A stretch of 32,306 nucleotides of DNA from DAOUET01 sp034430155 (GCA_034430155.1 DAOUET010000160.1:1-32306), one strand, 5' to 3'. Positions 16,102 through 25,534 are shown, counted from the stretch's first letter. Notes: a model not told the origin generated them from the sequence alone. Translations and numbers: made by a program.

Positions 16102-16680
16102 TCAGGGCGCGTTGGGCTCGGGGGCCTTGTTTCGGTTGGTGAGCACAAAGGCCTGGGCTTGCTTTGGGTCGAAATTTTTAAATTTCTGGATACGCCCCCA
16201 GGAGGTCAATACCACCGGGACATTGATGGAAGGCCAGGGATAGGCGATCACTTTGAAATTATCCACCTGGTCCATTATCGATTTGATGCTCGATTTCAAA
16301 CTGGAACAAGCCTGATCATCCAGGGATGAACAGTTATACCAGAATATTACATAACCATGCTCCAGGTTGTGCACCAGATATCCAGCCGGATAGGGAGGTT
16401 CCTGGTCGCCCTCATCATAAAAGCCGGCGTTCATTTCATTGGCGTAGTGCCGGCCCGAGGAAGGTGGATCGGTGTTGTAAGGACCAGGATCAGTGCCTTC
16501 GGGGACATGGCTGTTGTCTGGCATTACCGGGACAGATTCGCCTGTGGGGGGTTGGTTTCGAGCGAGTACGGCGTACCCCACCACGCCAAGGACGACCACT
16601 ATAAGACCGCCCCAGAGAACCCAGTTCAGGATTTGCTTTCTCTTTTTTTGCCGTTTTTTTGCCTGCCGTTTGCTTTTCAT
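16102..16680 (-). CDS. DUF3105-domain membrane-anchored protein
   Basis: 192 residues: a very basic N-terminus (MKSKRQAKKRQKKRKQ), one transmembrane helix (about 17-41, signal anchor), then an extracellular DUF3105 domain. Its hallmark motifs are present: HVPEGTDPGPYNTDPPSSGRHYA (58-80), YPAGYLVHNLEHGYVIFWYNC and the final ALTSWGRIQKF-like strand. The conserved HNLEHG and the Cys pair suggest a small-ligand or metal site, but no function is established for the family. AGGAGGGCGA before the ATG fixes the start. It is read in the same direction as the methyltransferase, 94 bases upstream of its start codon; co-transcription is possible. Confidence 0.85.
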   Translation of the reverse strand: MKSKRQAKKRQKKRKQILNWVLWGGLIVVVLGVVGYAVLARNQPPTGESVPVMPDNSHVPEGTDPGPYNTDPPSSGRHYANEMNAGFYDEGDQEPPYPAGYLVHNLEHGYVIFWYNCSSLDDQACSSLKSSIKSIMDQVDNFKVIAYPWPSINVPVVLTSWGRIQKFKNFDPKQAQAFVLTNRNKAPEPNAP

Positions 16681-17197
16681 TCGCCCTCCTGGATGGAAAC
16701 CTTAATGGATTATCGATCTATGAGTACCAAATACATTGATATTCGACCTTATACGTCCGAATTATAGACGATTTTTAAAACAAATGCCAGATAAGATCAT
16801 TCCCGGCTCCTCCAGATGACCTCTTTACGGGGGATGCAAGGTGAGCAGATATCCTGGCTGACCGCTTGCTCGTTTTCACGCTTTTGAAATCGTCTTCAAT
16901 AAATGCTATACTATTTTAGTTTTATGATTTATGGAACTCCTAAATCTATAGGGGGTCTTTATTCATTTCAGATTTTTCGATTGAAATTGTGTATCATTTG
17001 CCAGATAATAATTCGGGAAGGTAGTGTCAAACCTTCATACAACAAAAAACCGTGAACCTGATCAGTGGTAGTATTATCTTATTGAATGGTTTTGGGCTTG
17101 TCTATGATCTATCAGTAGACTTTCCGGGGTTTCTACACTTAGTGGTGCGTTGATAGTTAATTAATTCCGAGGTTGACCCTAATAAGAAAGGTGTCCA
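16681..17197. other. Long intergenic leader region with promoter and stem-loop
   Basis: No gene seen in 517 bases. It holds a strong promoter at 16884-16912, a small stem-loop GAAGGT/ACCTTC (17017-17036, 8-base loop) and the weak ribosome site AAAGG before 17198. The sequence is AT-rich. A leader of about 280 bases could carry regulatory RNA structure or a small RNA, but I recognise no riboswitch class. Confidence 0.5.
16884..16912 (+). promoter_or_regulatory. Extended -10 sigma-70-like promoter
   Basis: TTGAAA (16884-16889), 17-base spacer, then TGC-TATACT (16904-16912), an extended -10 element. It lies about 285 bases before the lipoprotein start codon, so the transcript would have a long leader. 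Confidence 0.6.
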
Positions 17198-20038
17198 ATG
17201 CATAATGAGTACCTTCCCCAACTGCCGCATCGGCGTCGTCCTTTTTTAGCCCTGTCACTATTGATCATACTTATGGCTTGTAGCAGGCCTACCCCACACC
17301 CAACAATTTCCCCATCACCAACTGTTAGACCAACTGCCGTAGCCTCTGCGCTGAAAGATACCCAAGCTCCTCTTATTCCAGAAGTGTCAGAAATGGTCTT
17401 CCGTTTCCATGATGGAAAAAAAGTGGCTTTTAACAGCCTGTCATTTATTGACCTTCAAGCCGACGTTTTGACCACCATCATCTTCGACACGCTGGATGCC
17501 AGGGCTCTGCAAAACGAGGGCTGGTCGGGAAGTGAAACCTTACCGGGAGTCGGGAAAATTCAATGGGCTGGTGGTAATAAAGAGCAAGCTGTGCTTCATG
17601 TTCAGATTCCTGCTAATACAGAAGGCATGTTCTTGCAGGTTGCCTCGAAGTCCGGCGTGGCAACTTTCGATGTAACCCTCAATGGAATCAGCCTCGGTAG
17701 TCTGCGCGTCACAGATCAATGGCAGGTAGGTTACCTATCCATTAGCGACTTCCAACCCTCCATCGCATCCACTCAGACCCCTCAATGGTCGGATGGGCGT
17801 TATTTCCCTTTGTTCCCACCTCCTGCCGATAGGGTTTATTCCATCCGAATACGACCAGCTTTTGAAAACTGGCAGGGGAAATCTTCCTGGCGCTTCAACC
17901 AAAACGAAGATGCCATGCTGGCGCTGACTCTGGTGGGAATGCAGGGTTTAATAAATCGTGGAAATCCGAGCATTTACCTGGATTGGAGTATTGAGGGGCC
18001 ATACGGAAACGAATCTCACGCCTGGTTACCTGTTCTGCATGAGAATGTCAACTTAATTGAACTTGATCTGGATGGCTTGAGTGCTATTCGATTTTTATAT
18101 CGTCGTTATTCACAATATCTCAAAGGCGCGGTCATTTACGATCCGGCAATAGCCGATAGTGTAAACCTGGCAACCATGTACGCGGGATTGGAAAACCGCC
18201 TCATTCTATCTCCGGAGCAGCTTGATCTTCCCGGCATACATAAATTCAGTGATGTGGTTGATTTACGCCAATTAGCTCAGGAACAGGGATGGGATTCAAG
18301 TGCTGAGAGCAAATATCGGTTGTATGAATGGATCTATGAGAATCTGTGGCCTAATTTGGATCATCGGATTATTGGAATTATCAGCCCTGGAGCACCAAGT
18401 TCGCTATGCATCCCGGCTGATTCCTACCTCCCCCCAGGTTTAGCTGCCCGCGATTACATTATCTCCCTGCAACTTAGTGCACTATGGCTTTCACCCTCAG
18501 AGGAACCAGAAAGTGGATTACTTCGTAAGTTTTTAACCGATGCGCCTCACCCTATCCCACTACTTGGCTTTTATAACTGCGAGGAAGGCAATACGGTGGC
18601 TCTAGCGGCGCAATTGGGCGATTGGGTGCCAGTTATTACCAATGGCAATGCACCGGTTTCGTCCGGCAGCTTGAGCCTTTTTTCCAGTATCCAGCCAATG
18701 GTTCAGCGCAACCAGTCTGTGATAAACCCGGATCATATCCTTGCCACTTTGAAAGCCTCTCACATTGCCACTATCTATACTTCCGATGGGGACTCCCTGC
18801 AGGTTCTTTTGGATCAAGGCTTTGGCAACTTCCCTTGGAAAGATGTGCATGGCTACCACATCGGTTGGGGTATTAACCCAGTTTTGGCCGAATTGGCACC
18901 CCTTGTCTGGAATTACTACATGGGAATGGCCGGAGAGACCAGCTTCCTCACCGGCGTTTCGGGAGCAGGCTACACGCACCCAGCAGCAATGAATGACGAA
19001 CAGCTTCGTTCTTACCTGGCTTACACCGCACGGTATCTTGATGATACTGGCTTACGATCCCTTGAGGTTATGAGTGGTGCAGGGTCACACGGAGAAGGTT
19101 GGGATAGACGTCTATCGCGAATTTATTATGAAGTTTTACATGATAAAGGTTACCTTGGCGTATTTCCCGAAAATGGTATTTTGGGTTTGTGGGGGCTTGG
19201 ATTCCGCTATCAAGATGCGCCTGCACCAGCGGTATATACAAGTTATGATGCCAGTTGCCAAGATTTAGACTGGATTGTAGAGAATCTGGTGAGTAAACGT
19301 CCTGGTGAAATCTACATGGATTTACCTGATTATCCTCATGTGTCAGATGTTCAAGTGGTGGACGACCCGGAGGCGCACGCTGGAAAGGCGCTGTTATTCT
19401 CTACTGCCGCTTCACTTGGCGCTGTGCAAGGCCCCTTTGGCACTCTACCTCCTGGTGAATACACCGTGACCTTTCGCCTCAAGGTTGCAGATAACCAGGA
19501 CAGCCGACCCATGGTGCGGATCTATATTGGTAGCACAAAGGATACCGGTCAGGTATTTGCCAACCAGCTTTTAGCTCCTGCAGATTTCCAAATCGCTGAA
19601 AAATATCAGGAATTCACCCTAACCTTTTCCATCGATCAGATGGTGGATTTAATCGAGATTGGAATCAGCCATTTTGGAGGAACTGACCCACCAGAGGGGG
19701 ATTGGGCGTCTGAGGATCTCTATGCAGACAAAATTCATCTATCCCGCGTCGGCGGTTTGAATCTTCCGGTTTTTGCGGGTATTATCGAGATCGCCACTTC
19801 CCCTGCGAAACCGGAAAACATGGATATCATAGAGAAACTGGAACAAGCGGGTGTTCTTGTGCTCTCTCCGGATGAGTTCGTGGCTGCCCTCAACCCGGAA
19901 TACATGATTGAATTTGCTGCCCCTATTTTAGGGTCCGAGAATCCTGTCATTGCGCAAGCTGGTGAATATATCGATCAAGGGGAATATCTTGAAGCCCTGT
20001 TAGTAATTCGTTCCGCTTTGAGTGAACGAATAGAATAA
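17198..20038 (+). CDS. GxGYxYP-family lipoprotein, putative carbohydrate-active
   Basis: 946 residues. The signal peptide with lipobox L25-M-A-C28 predicts a surface lipoprotein. A Pro/Thr/Ser-rich linker (28-60) leads to an N-terminal beta-sandwich (about 65-235), then the GxGYxYP N and C domains (about 240-700). The name-giving motif reads G589-A-G-Y-T-H-P595, with His where Tyr is usual. A second beta-sandwich resembling a carbohydrate-binding module follows (about 715-850: LPPGEYTVTFRLKVADN ...), then a short helical tail. GxGYxYP proteins occur with polysaccharide-degradation genes and are presumed glycan-active, but no reaction is established to my knowledge. No glycan-uptake genes are adjacent. 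The start is supported by the signal peptide and AAAGG upstream. Confidence 0.85.
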   Translation: MHNEYLPQLPHRRRPFLALSLLIILMACSRPTPHPTISPSPTVRPTAVASALKDTQAPLIPEVSEMVFRFHDGKKVAFNSLSFIDLQADVLTTIIFDTLDARALQNEGWSGSETLPGVGKIQWAGGNKEQAVLHVQIPANTEGMFLQVASKSGVATFDVTLNGISLGSLRVTDQWQVGYLSISDFQPSIASTQTPQWSDGRYFPLFPPPADRVYSIRIRPAFENWQGKSSWRFNQNEDAMLALTLVGMQGLINRGNPSIYLDWSIEGPYGNESHAWLPVLHENVNLIELDLDGLSAIRFLYRRYSQYLKGAVIYDPAIADSVNLATMYAGLENRLILSPEQLDLPGIHKFSDVVDLRQLAQEQGWDSSAESKYRLYEWIYENLWPNLDHRIIGIISPGAPSSLCIPADSYLPPGLAARDYIISLQLSALWLSPSEEPESGLLRKFLTDAPHPIPLLGFYNCEEGNTVALAAQLGDWVPVITNGNAPVSSGSLSLFSSIQPMVQRNQSVINPDHILATLKASHIATIYTSDGDSLQVLLDQGFGNFPWKDVHGYHIGWGINPVLAELAPLVWNYYMGMAGETSFLTGVSGAGYTHPAAMNDEQLRSYLAYTARYLDDTGLRSLEVMSGAGSHGEGWDRRLSRIYYEVLHDKGYLGVFPENGILGLWGLGFRYQDAPAPAVYTSYDASCQDLDWIVENLVSKRPGEIYMDLPDYPHVSDVQVVDDPEAHAGKALLFSTAASLGAVQGPFGTLPPGEYTVTFRLKVADNQDSRPMVRIYIGSTKDTGQVFANQLLAPADFQIAEKYQEFTLTFSIDQMVDLIEIGISHFGGTDPPEGDWASEDLYADKIHLSRVGGLNLPVFAGIIEIATSPAKPENMDIIEKLEQAGVLVLSPDEFVAALNPEYMIEFAAPILGSENPVIAQAGEYIDQGEYLEALLVIRSALSERIE

Positions 20039-20370
20039 ACAAATTTCTATCCTTGCGCTCCTTCCTTTTTCTATAATTACGGTTTAATAACATAGCTCCC
20101 TGATATCGTATTGGGCGAAAATCAAGCAAGAAATAGACAATCTGAAAATCCTTAATATAAAATGGATTTGGTTTATTCAAGCAATGACAAATAGCATGGT
20201 TTGTATGCATACATTAGCCTCTGATTTATATGCGGATTATAAATTCATATCTTGGTGGGATTACTAAACAAGGACTGCACGAGGTTCAAGGTCAAGTCCT
20301 GAAGATCGGTAAAATAATAGATCGCTTATATTTTAAAAAATACACTGGCCTTGCATTGACCGCTTAGCGG

Positions 20371-20467
20371 AGGCTGTCACTCCAAGAAGGTCAGCGCAGC
20401 TGACCGACGAAGGGATCCCCTGACCAGGTTGTAGTTTGCTTCAGTCGCTTTGCTCCTTCGCAAAGAC
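20371..20467. repeat. Interspersed 'TTGCGAAGGAGCAAAGCGACTGAAGC'-type repeat
   Basis: Read on the minus strand, the segment begins with TGTCTTTGCGAAGGAGCAAA and continues into GCGACTGAAGCAAACT. This is close to a dispersed non-coding repeat of the 'GTCATTGCGAGGAGC' kind that I recall from several bacterial groups including Chloroflexota. It includes a 7-bp hairpin, GGTCAGC-GCA-GCTGACC (20389-20405). Boundaries are approximate and there is no coding capacity. Confidence 0.55.
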
Positions 20468-20543
20468 ATGTGAATGTATAGGTTTTCTGGCATACCACGG
20501 ACTTTTGGCTCACCTTGAGATCGATATTCTGATAACCAGACCC

Positions 20544-20572
20544 TTGACAGATGGTAAAGAAAGGTTTATAGT
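20544..20572 (+). promoter_or_regulatory. Promoter of the MarR-ABC operon
   Basis: Perfect -35 TTGACA (20544-20549), a 17-base spacer and -10 TATAGT (20567-20572), 34 bases before the MarR start codon. The AT-rich stretch from the -10 to 20594 contains an imperfect inverted repeat (TATAGTTTA ... AATAATTATA), a plausible MarR self-operator. Confidence 0.72.
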
Positions 20573-20605
20573 TTAGCGAATTTAAATAATTATAAAGGTT
20601 ATCTA

Positions 20606-21067
20606 ATGCAATCTGCTGATCCCTTTGTCAATACGCTCGGGAAATGGATTGAAGTCTTCATGCGTCGCTCGATGCACAACTTCATCTGCTATTCTAAAGA
20701 AATGGGCCTATCGATGTCCCAAATTGGCGCCTTGTTCCATATCTTTAGAGGCAGGAGCTCTGTTTCGGATATCGGCGATAACCTGAGTGTAACCAGCGCG
20801 GCTGCCAGCCAGATGTTGGAACGCCTGGTACAGCAGGGATTGATCCTGCGTAAGGAAGATCCAGATGACCGCCGTGTCAAGCAAATCGTACTGACCGATA
20901 AAGGTCGTCAGATATTGAAGGAAAGCCTTGCGGTGCGCCAGGGTTGGCTGGAAAACCTAGCTCACACCCTATCCGATAGCGAGCGAGAGCAAATCACTGA
21001 AGCACTGAACATCTTGATCGAGAAAGCCAACCAGCTCGAAGGACTCCCTGAACTGATTCACTCGTAA
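20606..21067 (+). CDS. MarR-family transcriptional regulator
   Basis: 153 residues with the MarR winged helix-turn-helix. The recognition region SVSDIGDNLSVTSAAASQMLERLVQQGLI (about 51-79) is followed by the wing DPDDRRVKQIVLTDKG (about 86-101), and a C-terminal dimerisation helix completes it. MarR proteins are dimeric repressors released by small ligands. It is the first gene of an operon: the ABC exporter starts 30 bases after its stop. I infer that it represses this operon, including itself, until a toxic or lipophilic substrate of the exporter appears. Confidence 0.88.
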   Translation: MQSADPFVNTLGKWIEVFMRRSMHNFICYSKEMGLSMSQIGALFHIFRGRSSVSDIGDNLSVTSAAASQMLERLVQQGLILRKEDPDDRRVKQIVLTDKGRQILKESLAVRQGWLENLAHTLSDSEREQITEALNILIEKANQLEGLPELIHS

Positions 21068-21096
21068 ATTAATCTCTTAGAGGAACATTTGAAATT

Positions 21097-23337
21097 ATGC
21101 TGCGATTGTCCAAGTATTTAAAACCTTATATTCTTCTGATCTTAATAACGATTGTATTGCTGTTTGTACAGGCATACGCCAATCTGGCGTTACCCGATTA
21201 CATGGCGAATATCGTTAACGTCGGCATCCAACAGGGAGGTGTAGGTAACGCGGTGCCCATGGCTATTCGCCAGAGCGAGATGGATAAGCTGGTCATCTTC
21301 ATGAACCCCGATGACAAGGCTCAGGTACTCGATGCTTATAACCTGGTAGATAAAAATTCATCCGATTATGCTGAATACGTGACCCAGTACCCGGTTCTGG
21401 CTAACCAACCCGTCTACGTTTTGAAATCCATCGATAAGGCTGAAATCGATCGATTAAATCCCATAATGGGCAAGGCCTTTCTGATCGTTTCAAATATCCA
21501 ACAGACGATGGCCGATCCGGCTAAAGCTGCTGCAATGGCACAGAGTTTTGGTTTCGACCTGTCCAAACTGCCACCCGGAACGAATATTTTTTCCTTATTG
21601 GTCAAACTTCCACCAGCCCAGCTTGACAAGATGATGGCCAGCATCAACCAGAAATTTTCCGCCATGGACGCCAGCCTGATCAACCAATCGGCGGTTGTGG
21701 CGGTCAAGGCGGAGTATCAAGCCCTGGGTATGGATACCGGCAAGATACAAACCAATTACATCACCCACACCGGCATCCTCATGCTGCTGGTATCCCTGCT
21801 TGCCGGAGCCAGCACCGTGACGGTCGGCTTCCTGGCAGCCAGGACCGCGGCCGGATCGGCTCGAGACGTGCGTAAAGATTTGTTCGAAAGGGTAGAGAAC
21901 TTTGCCAACGCCGAATTCGACAAATTTTCCACGGCGTCACTGATTACCAGGTCTACCAATGATGTCACCCAGATCCAGATGGTGGTCATCATGTTGATGC
22001 GGATCGTGTTCTACGCCCCCATTATCGGTGTGGGCGGCATCATCATGGCTCTTGGAAAAAGCACCTCTATGTGGTGGGTCATCGCCCTGGCGGTACTTGT
22101 TTTGATCGGCCTGGTGCTGGTGGTTTTTTCGGTTTCCCTACCAAAATTCAGGATCATGCAGAGTTTGATCGACCGGCTCAACCTGGTGACTCGCGAAAAC
22201 CTTTCAGGCATGATGGTCATCCGGGCCTTCAACAAGCAGAAGTTCGAGGAGGATCGCTTTGATCAGGCTAATGTGGATTTGACCAGCACCAGCCTGTTCG
22301 TCAGCCGTGTCATGGTCACCATGTTCCCGGTCATGATGTTAATCATGAACGGCTTGAGCGTGCTGATCATCTGGGTGGGGGCCCATCAGGTGGCCCAATC
22401 GGCCATGCAAGTTGGCGACATGATTGCCTTCATGCAATATGCCATGCAGATCGTGATGGCATTCCTGATGCTGTCGATGATGTTTATCATCATCCCGAGA
22501 GCCTCGGTATCTGGTGGTCGTATTGCCGATGTGTTGGAAACCAAACCAACCATCAAAGATCCACAAACACCTCTGCAATTCAAAGAACCGTTTGCAGGCA
22601 AGATTGAGTTTCGCAACGTGTCCTTCCGTTACCCTAATGCGCTGGAGGATGTGCTGTGCAACATCACTTTTACAGCCTATCCCGGCCAGACCACTGCTTT
22701 TCTCGGTTCTACCGGTTCGGGTAAATCCACCATCATCAACCTGATCCCGCGTTTCTATGAGGTCAGCGCGGGCTCAATCCTCCTGGATGGCACGGATATT
22801 CGCCAGGTAAGGCAACGTGACCTGCGCGACAAGATCGGCTACATTCCCCAGAAGGGCATGCTGTTTTCAGGCACCATCGGCAGTAACCTGCGTTACGCCG
22901 ATGAAAATGCTTCCAACCACAGCTTGGTAGAAGCTGCCGATATCGCACAGGCGAGTGAGTTCATCTTTGAGAAACCGGAAGGTTTCGAGGCTGAGATTTC
23001 TCAAGGCGGGTCGAACGTCTCCGGTGGACAGAAGCAGCGACTTTCGATTGCGCGTGCACTGGTCAAGAAACCCCCGATTTACATCTTCGATGACAGCTTT
23101 TCCGCCCTGGACTTTAAAACCGACTCGGCATTACGCAAAGCCCTCAAAGAAAAGACCGGTTCGAGCACCGTTTTGATCGTGACCCAGCGGGTTTCCACCA
23201 TCAAAAACGCCGACCAGATTATCGTGCTGGAAGAAGGCAAGGTGGTCGGTAAAGGCAGACACGAAGAACTAATGGAGGATTGCAATACCTACCGGGAGAT
23301 CGCCTTGTCACAGCTGAGCTTGGAGGAACTGGCATGA
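21097..23337 (+). CDS. ABC exporter half-transporter A (permease plus ATPase, degenerate catalytic residue)
   Basis: 746 residues. TM1 (about 11-33) is followed by an unusually large external insertion (about 45-220) before TM2 (about 228-248), then a standard type I exporter membrane domain with the coupling-helix region FSTASLITRSTNDVTQIQ. The ATPase has Walker A GSTGSGKST (537-545), signature VSGGQ (641-645) and Walker B IYIFDD (661-666). Asp666 replaces the catalytic Glu, so this subunit's own site is weakened. That is the known pattern of heterodimeric exporters (TM287/288, BmrCD, LmrCD type). GAGGAA precedes the ATG. Its stop overlaps the next start (ATGA). Likely role: multidrug or lipid export under MarR control. 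Confidence 0.9.
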   Translation: MLRLSKYLKPYILLILITIVLLFVQAYANLALPDYMANIVNVGIQQGGVGNAVPMAIRQSEMDKLVIFMNPDDKAQVLDAYNLVDKNSSDYAEYVTQYPVLANQPVYVLKSIDKAEIDRLNPIMGKAFLIVSNIQQTMADPAKAAAMAQSFGFDLSKLPPGTNIFSLLVKLPPAQLDKMMASINQKFSAMDASLINQSAVVAVKAEYQALGMDTGKIQTNYITHTGILMLLVSLLAGASTVTVGFLAARTAAGSARDVRKDLFERVENFANAEFDKFSTASLITRSTNDVTQIQMVVIMLMRIVFYAPIIGVGGIIMALGKSTSMWWVIALAVLVLIGLVLVVFSVSLPKFRIMQSLIDRLNLVTRENLSGMMVIRAFNKQKFEEDRFDQANVDLTSTSLFVSRVMVTMFPVMMLIMNGLSVLIIWVGAHQVAQSAMQVGDMIAFMQYAMQIVMAFLMLSMMFIIIPRASVSGGRIADVLETKPTIKDPQTPLQFKEPFAGKIEFRNVSFRYPNALEDVLCNITFTAYPGQTTAFLGSTGSGKSTIINLIPRFYEVSAGSILLDGTDIRQVRQRDLRDKIGYIPQKGMLFSGTIGSNLRYADENASNHSLVEAADIAQASEFIFEKPEGFEAEISQGGSNVSGGQKQRLSIARALVKKPPIYIFDDSFSALDFKTDSALRKALKEKTGSSTVLIVTQRVSTIKNADQIIVLEEGKVVGKGRHEELMEDCNTYREIALSQLSLEELA

Positions 23338-25523
23338 ACCCGCGGGCCAGAACACCTCAAACTCGTCGTGGCCCGATGGGCGGGCACGGCCCCATGGGCC
23401 CCCGGGGCATCATGATGAAAGGCGAAAAAGCCCGCAATTTCAAGGGCACTATGCTCAAGCTGGTTGGTTACCTGAGCGCCTATAAGTTGTCCATCATCGT
23501 TGTAATGGTATTCGCGGTGGCCTCCACCATCTTCTCGATCGTTGGCCCTAAAATTTTAGGCAAAGCCACCACCAAGCTCTTCGAGGGGGTACTGAGCCAG
23601 ATCGCCGGGACTGGCACGATCGATTTCGGTTATATCGGGAATATCATCCTCACCATGGTAGCCCTCTACTTGCTTTCTTCCCTGTTCAGCTTTATCCAGG
23701 GTTGGATCATGTCCGGCGTGTCGATGGATATCACCTACCACTTTCGCAGAGATATCTCCGAAAAAATCAACTACATGCCGCTAAAATATTTCGACGGCAC
23801 AAGCCAGGGGGAGGTGCTTTCCCGGATCACCAACGACGTGGATACGGTCAACCAGACCTTGAACCAGAGCCTCACACAGATCATTACTTCGACCACCACT
23901 GTGATCGGCGTGGCGGTCATGATGTTCTCCATCAACTGGATGATGACCATGGTAGCCATGGGCATCGTGCCGTTATCGATGGTGATTATCGGCTTAGTGA
24001 TCAATAAGTCACAGAAATACTTCAAGCAGCAGCAGGATTACCTGGGACATGTCAACGGTCACGTCGAGGAAATGTACGGCGGCCATGTCGTGATGAAAGC
24101 CTTCAATGGCGAGGAAAAAAGCTTGGAGCAGTTTAACGTCTACAACGATACCCTTTACGACTCGGCCTGGAAATCGCAATTCTTGTCGGGCTTGATGATG
24201 CCGGTCATGACCTTCGTTGGCAACCTGGGCTATGTAGGCGTATCCATATTAGGCGGCTGGCTGGCCATTCAAAACGCCATCACGGTGGGTGATATCCAGG
24301 CCTTTATCCAATACGTACGCTCCTTCACCCAACCCATCACACAGCTGGCCAACATCTCGAACGTGCTCCAACAAACCGCCGCGGCGGCGGAGCGGGTGTT
24401 CGAGTTCCTGGATGAGGCCGAGGAGGTTCATGAAACCGCAAACCCGGTTCATTTACCCGCTTTGAAAGGGCAGGTGGAGTTCCAGCACGTTCGTTTCGGT
24501 TACAACCCCGATAAGGTGGTTATCAAAGATTTTTCCGCTACCGCCCTGCCCGGCCAGAAGGTGGCCATCGTGGGTCCCACCGGAGCCGGAAAGACCACCA
24601 TGGTCAAATTACTGATGCGCTTCTACGATGTATCCAGCGGGGCCATATTGGTGGACGGTCACGATATCCGCCAGTTCACCCGCCAGGACCTTCGTAAAAT
24701 GTTCGCCATGGTGTTACAAGATACCTGGCTGTTCAACGGTACCGTCATGGAGAACATTCGCTATGGGCGCGATAACGCCAATGACCAGCAGGTGATCAAC
24801 GCAGCCAAAGTCGCCCGGGTCGACCATTTCGTTCGTACCCTGCCAGAAGGCTACAATATGGTGCTCAACGAGGAGGCCTCTAACGTCTCGCAGGGCCAAA
24901 TGCAGCTCCTGACCATCGCCCGCGCGGTCCTGGCTGACCCCAGAATCCTCATCTTGGACGAAGCCACCAGCTCGGTAGATACCCGGACTGAGGTGCTGAT
25001 CCAAAAGGCCATGGACGAACTGATGAAGAACCGCACCAATTTCATCATCGCCCATCGCCTGTCCACCATACGCAACGCCGATCTGATCCTGGTGATGAGG
25101 GATGGCGACATTGTGGAGCAAGGCACCCATGTGGACCTGCTGGCCCGCAACGGGTTCTACGCCGAGATTTATAACAGCCAGTTCGCCAAACTGGATGGCA
25201 ACGGGGACGGGCACCTGCCACAGGAAGAGGTTCTTGGGCTTGCCCGGGTCCCGTCTCAGGCTGAATTGGTGAGCCCTAGGCAGTACATCCAACTGGCTTA
25301 TCAGGCTCTCGAGAAGGGAGAAAAAGCCGAAGCCCGCCAGATTGCCCAGGAAACCATCCGCCTTTTCCCCAATTACGAAGCCGCCTACCTGATCCTGGCC
25401 GCGCTGGCAACACCGCATGAATCGGTTTCATATCTGGTAAAGGCTCTTCAAATCAATCCTTCCAGCAAGCGCGCCCGGGAAGGTCTAACCTGGGCAGTGG
25501 AGAAAATGCGGGATTCATCTTAG
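23334..25523 (+). CDS. ABC exporter half-transporter B, with EF-hand-like loop and TPR-like tail
   Basis: The start is ATG 23334 in the ATGA overlap, giving 729 residues. The N-terminus is rich in Gly/Pro/Met (about 1-27), followed by six-helix exporter membrane segments. The ATPase has Walker A GPTGAGKTT (414-422), a degenerate signature VSQGQ (518-522) and a canonical Walker B with the catalytic Glu, ILILDE (538-543). Paired with subunit A, one ATP site is complete (Walker motifs of B, signature of A) and one degenerate. After the ATPase there is an EF-hand-like loop, D621-GN-G-D625-G-H-L-P-Q-E-E632, then a helical segment of about 75 residues resembling TPR units (QYIQLAYQALEKGEKAEARQ, LFPNYEAAYLILAAL, YLVKALQINPSSKRA). 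Such a tail is unusual for this family. Confidence 0.9.
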   Translation: MNPRARTPQTRRGPMGGHGPMGPRGIMMKGEKARNFKGTMLKLVGYLSAYKLSIIVVMVFAVASTIFSIVGPKILGKATTKLFEGVLSQIAGTGTIDFGYIGNIILTMVALYLLSSLFSFIQGWIMSGVSMDITYHFRRDISEKINYMPLKYFDGTSQGEVLSRITNDVDTVNQTLNQSLTQIITSTTTVIGVAVMMFSINWMMTMVAMGIVPLSMVIIGLVINKSQKYFKQQQDYLGHVNGHVEEMYGGHVVMKAFNGEEKSLEQFNVYNDTLYDSAWKSQFLSGLMMPVMTFVGNLGYVGVSILGGWLAIQNAITVGDIQAFIQYVRSFTQPITQLANISNVLQQTAAAAERVFEFLDEAEEVHETANPVHLPALKGQVEFQHVRFGYNPDKVVIKDFSATALPGQKVAIVGPTGAGKTTMVKLLMRFYDVSSGAILVDGHDIRQFTRQDLRKMFAMVLQDTWLFNGTVMENIRYGRDNANDQQVINAAKVARVDHFVRTLPEGYNMVLNEEASNVSQGQMQLLTIARAVLADPRILILDEATSSVDTRTEVLIQKAMDELMKNRTNFIIAHRLSTIRNADLILVMRDGDIVEQGTHVDLLARNGFYAEIYNSQFAKLDGNGDGHLPQEEVLGLARVPSQAELVSPRQYIQLAYQALEKGEKAEARQIAQETIRLFPNYEAAYLILAALATPHESVSYLVKALQINPSSKRAREGLTWAVEKMRDSS

Positions 25524-25534
25524 GGGGACACCCG

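Larger units (their letters stand above)
20039..20605. other. Gap of about 570 bases with an interspersed repeat and the MarR promoter
   Basis: No gene seen. Contains the palindromic repeat at 20371-20467 and the promoter at 20544-20572. The part just after the lipoprotein stop is AT-rich without a clear terminator hairpin. Confidence 0.5.

Noticed and set aside
24714..25418. 234-residue open frame on the minus strand inside ABC subunit B
   Set aside because: It lies wholly antisense to a conserved ATPase domain, has no family resemblance, and is a by-product of codon bias.
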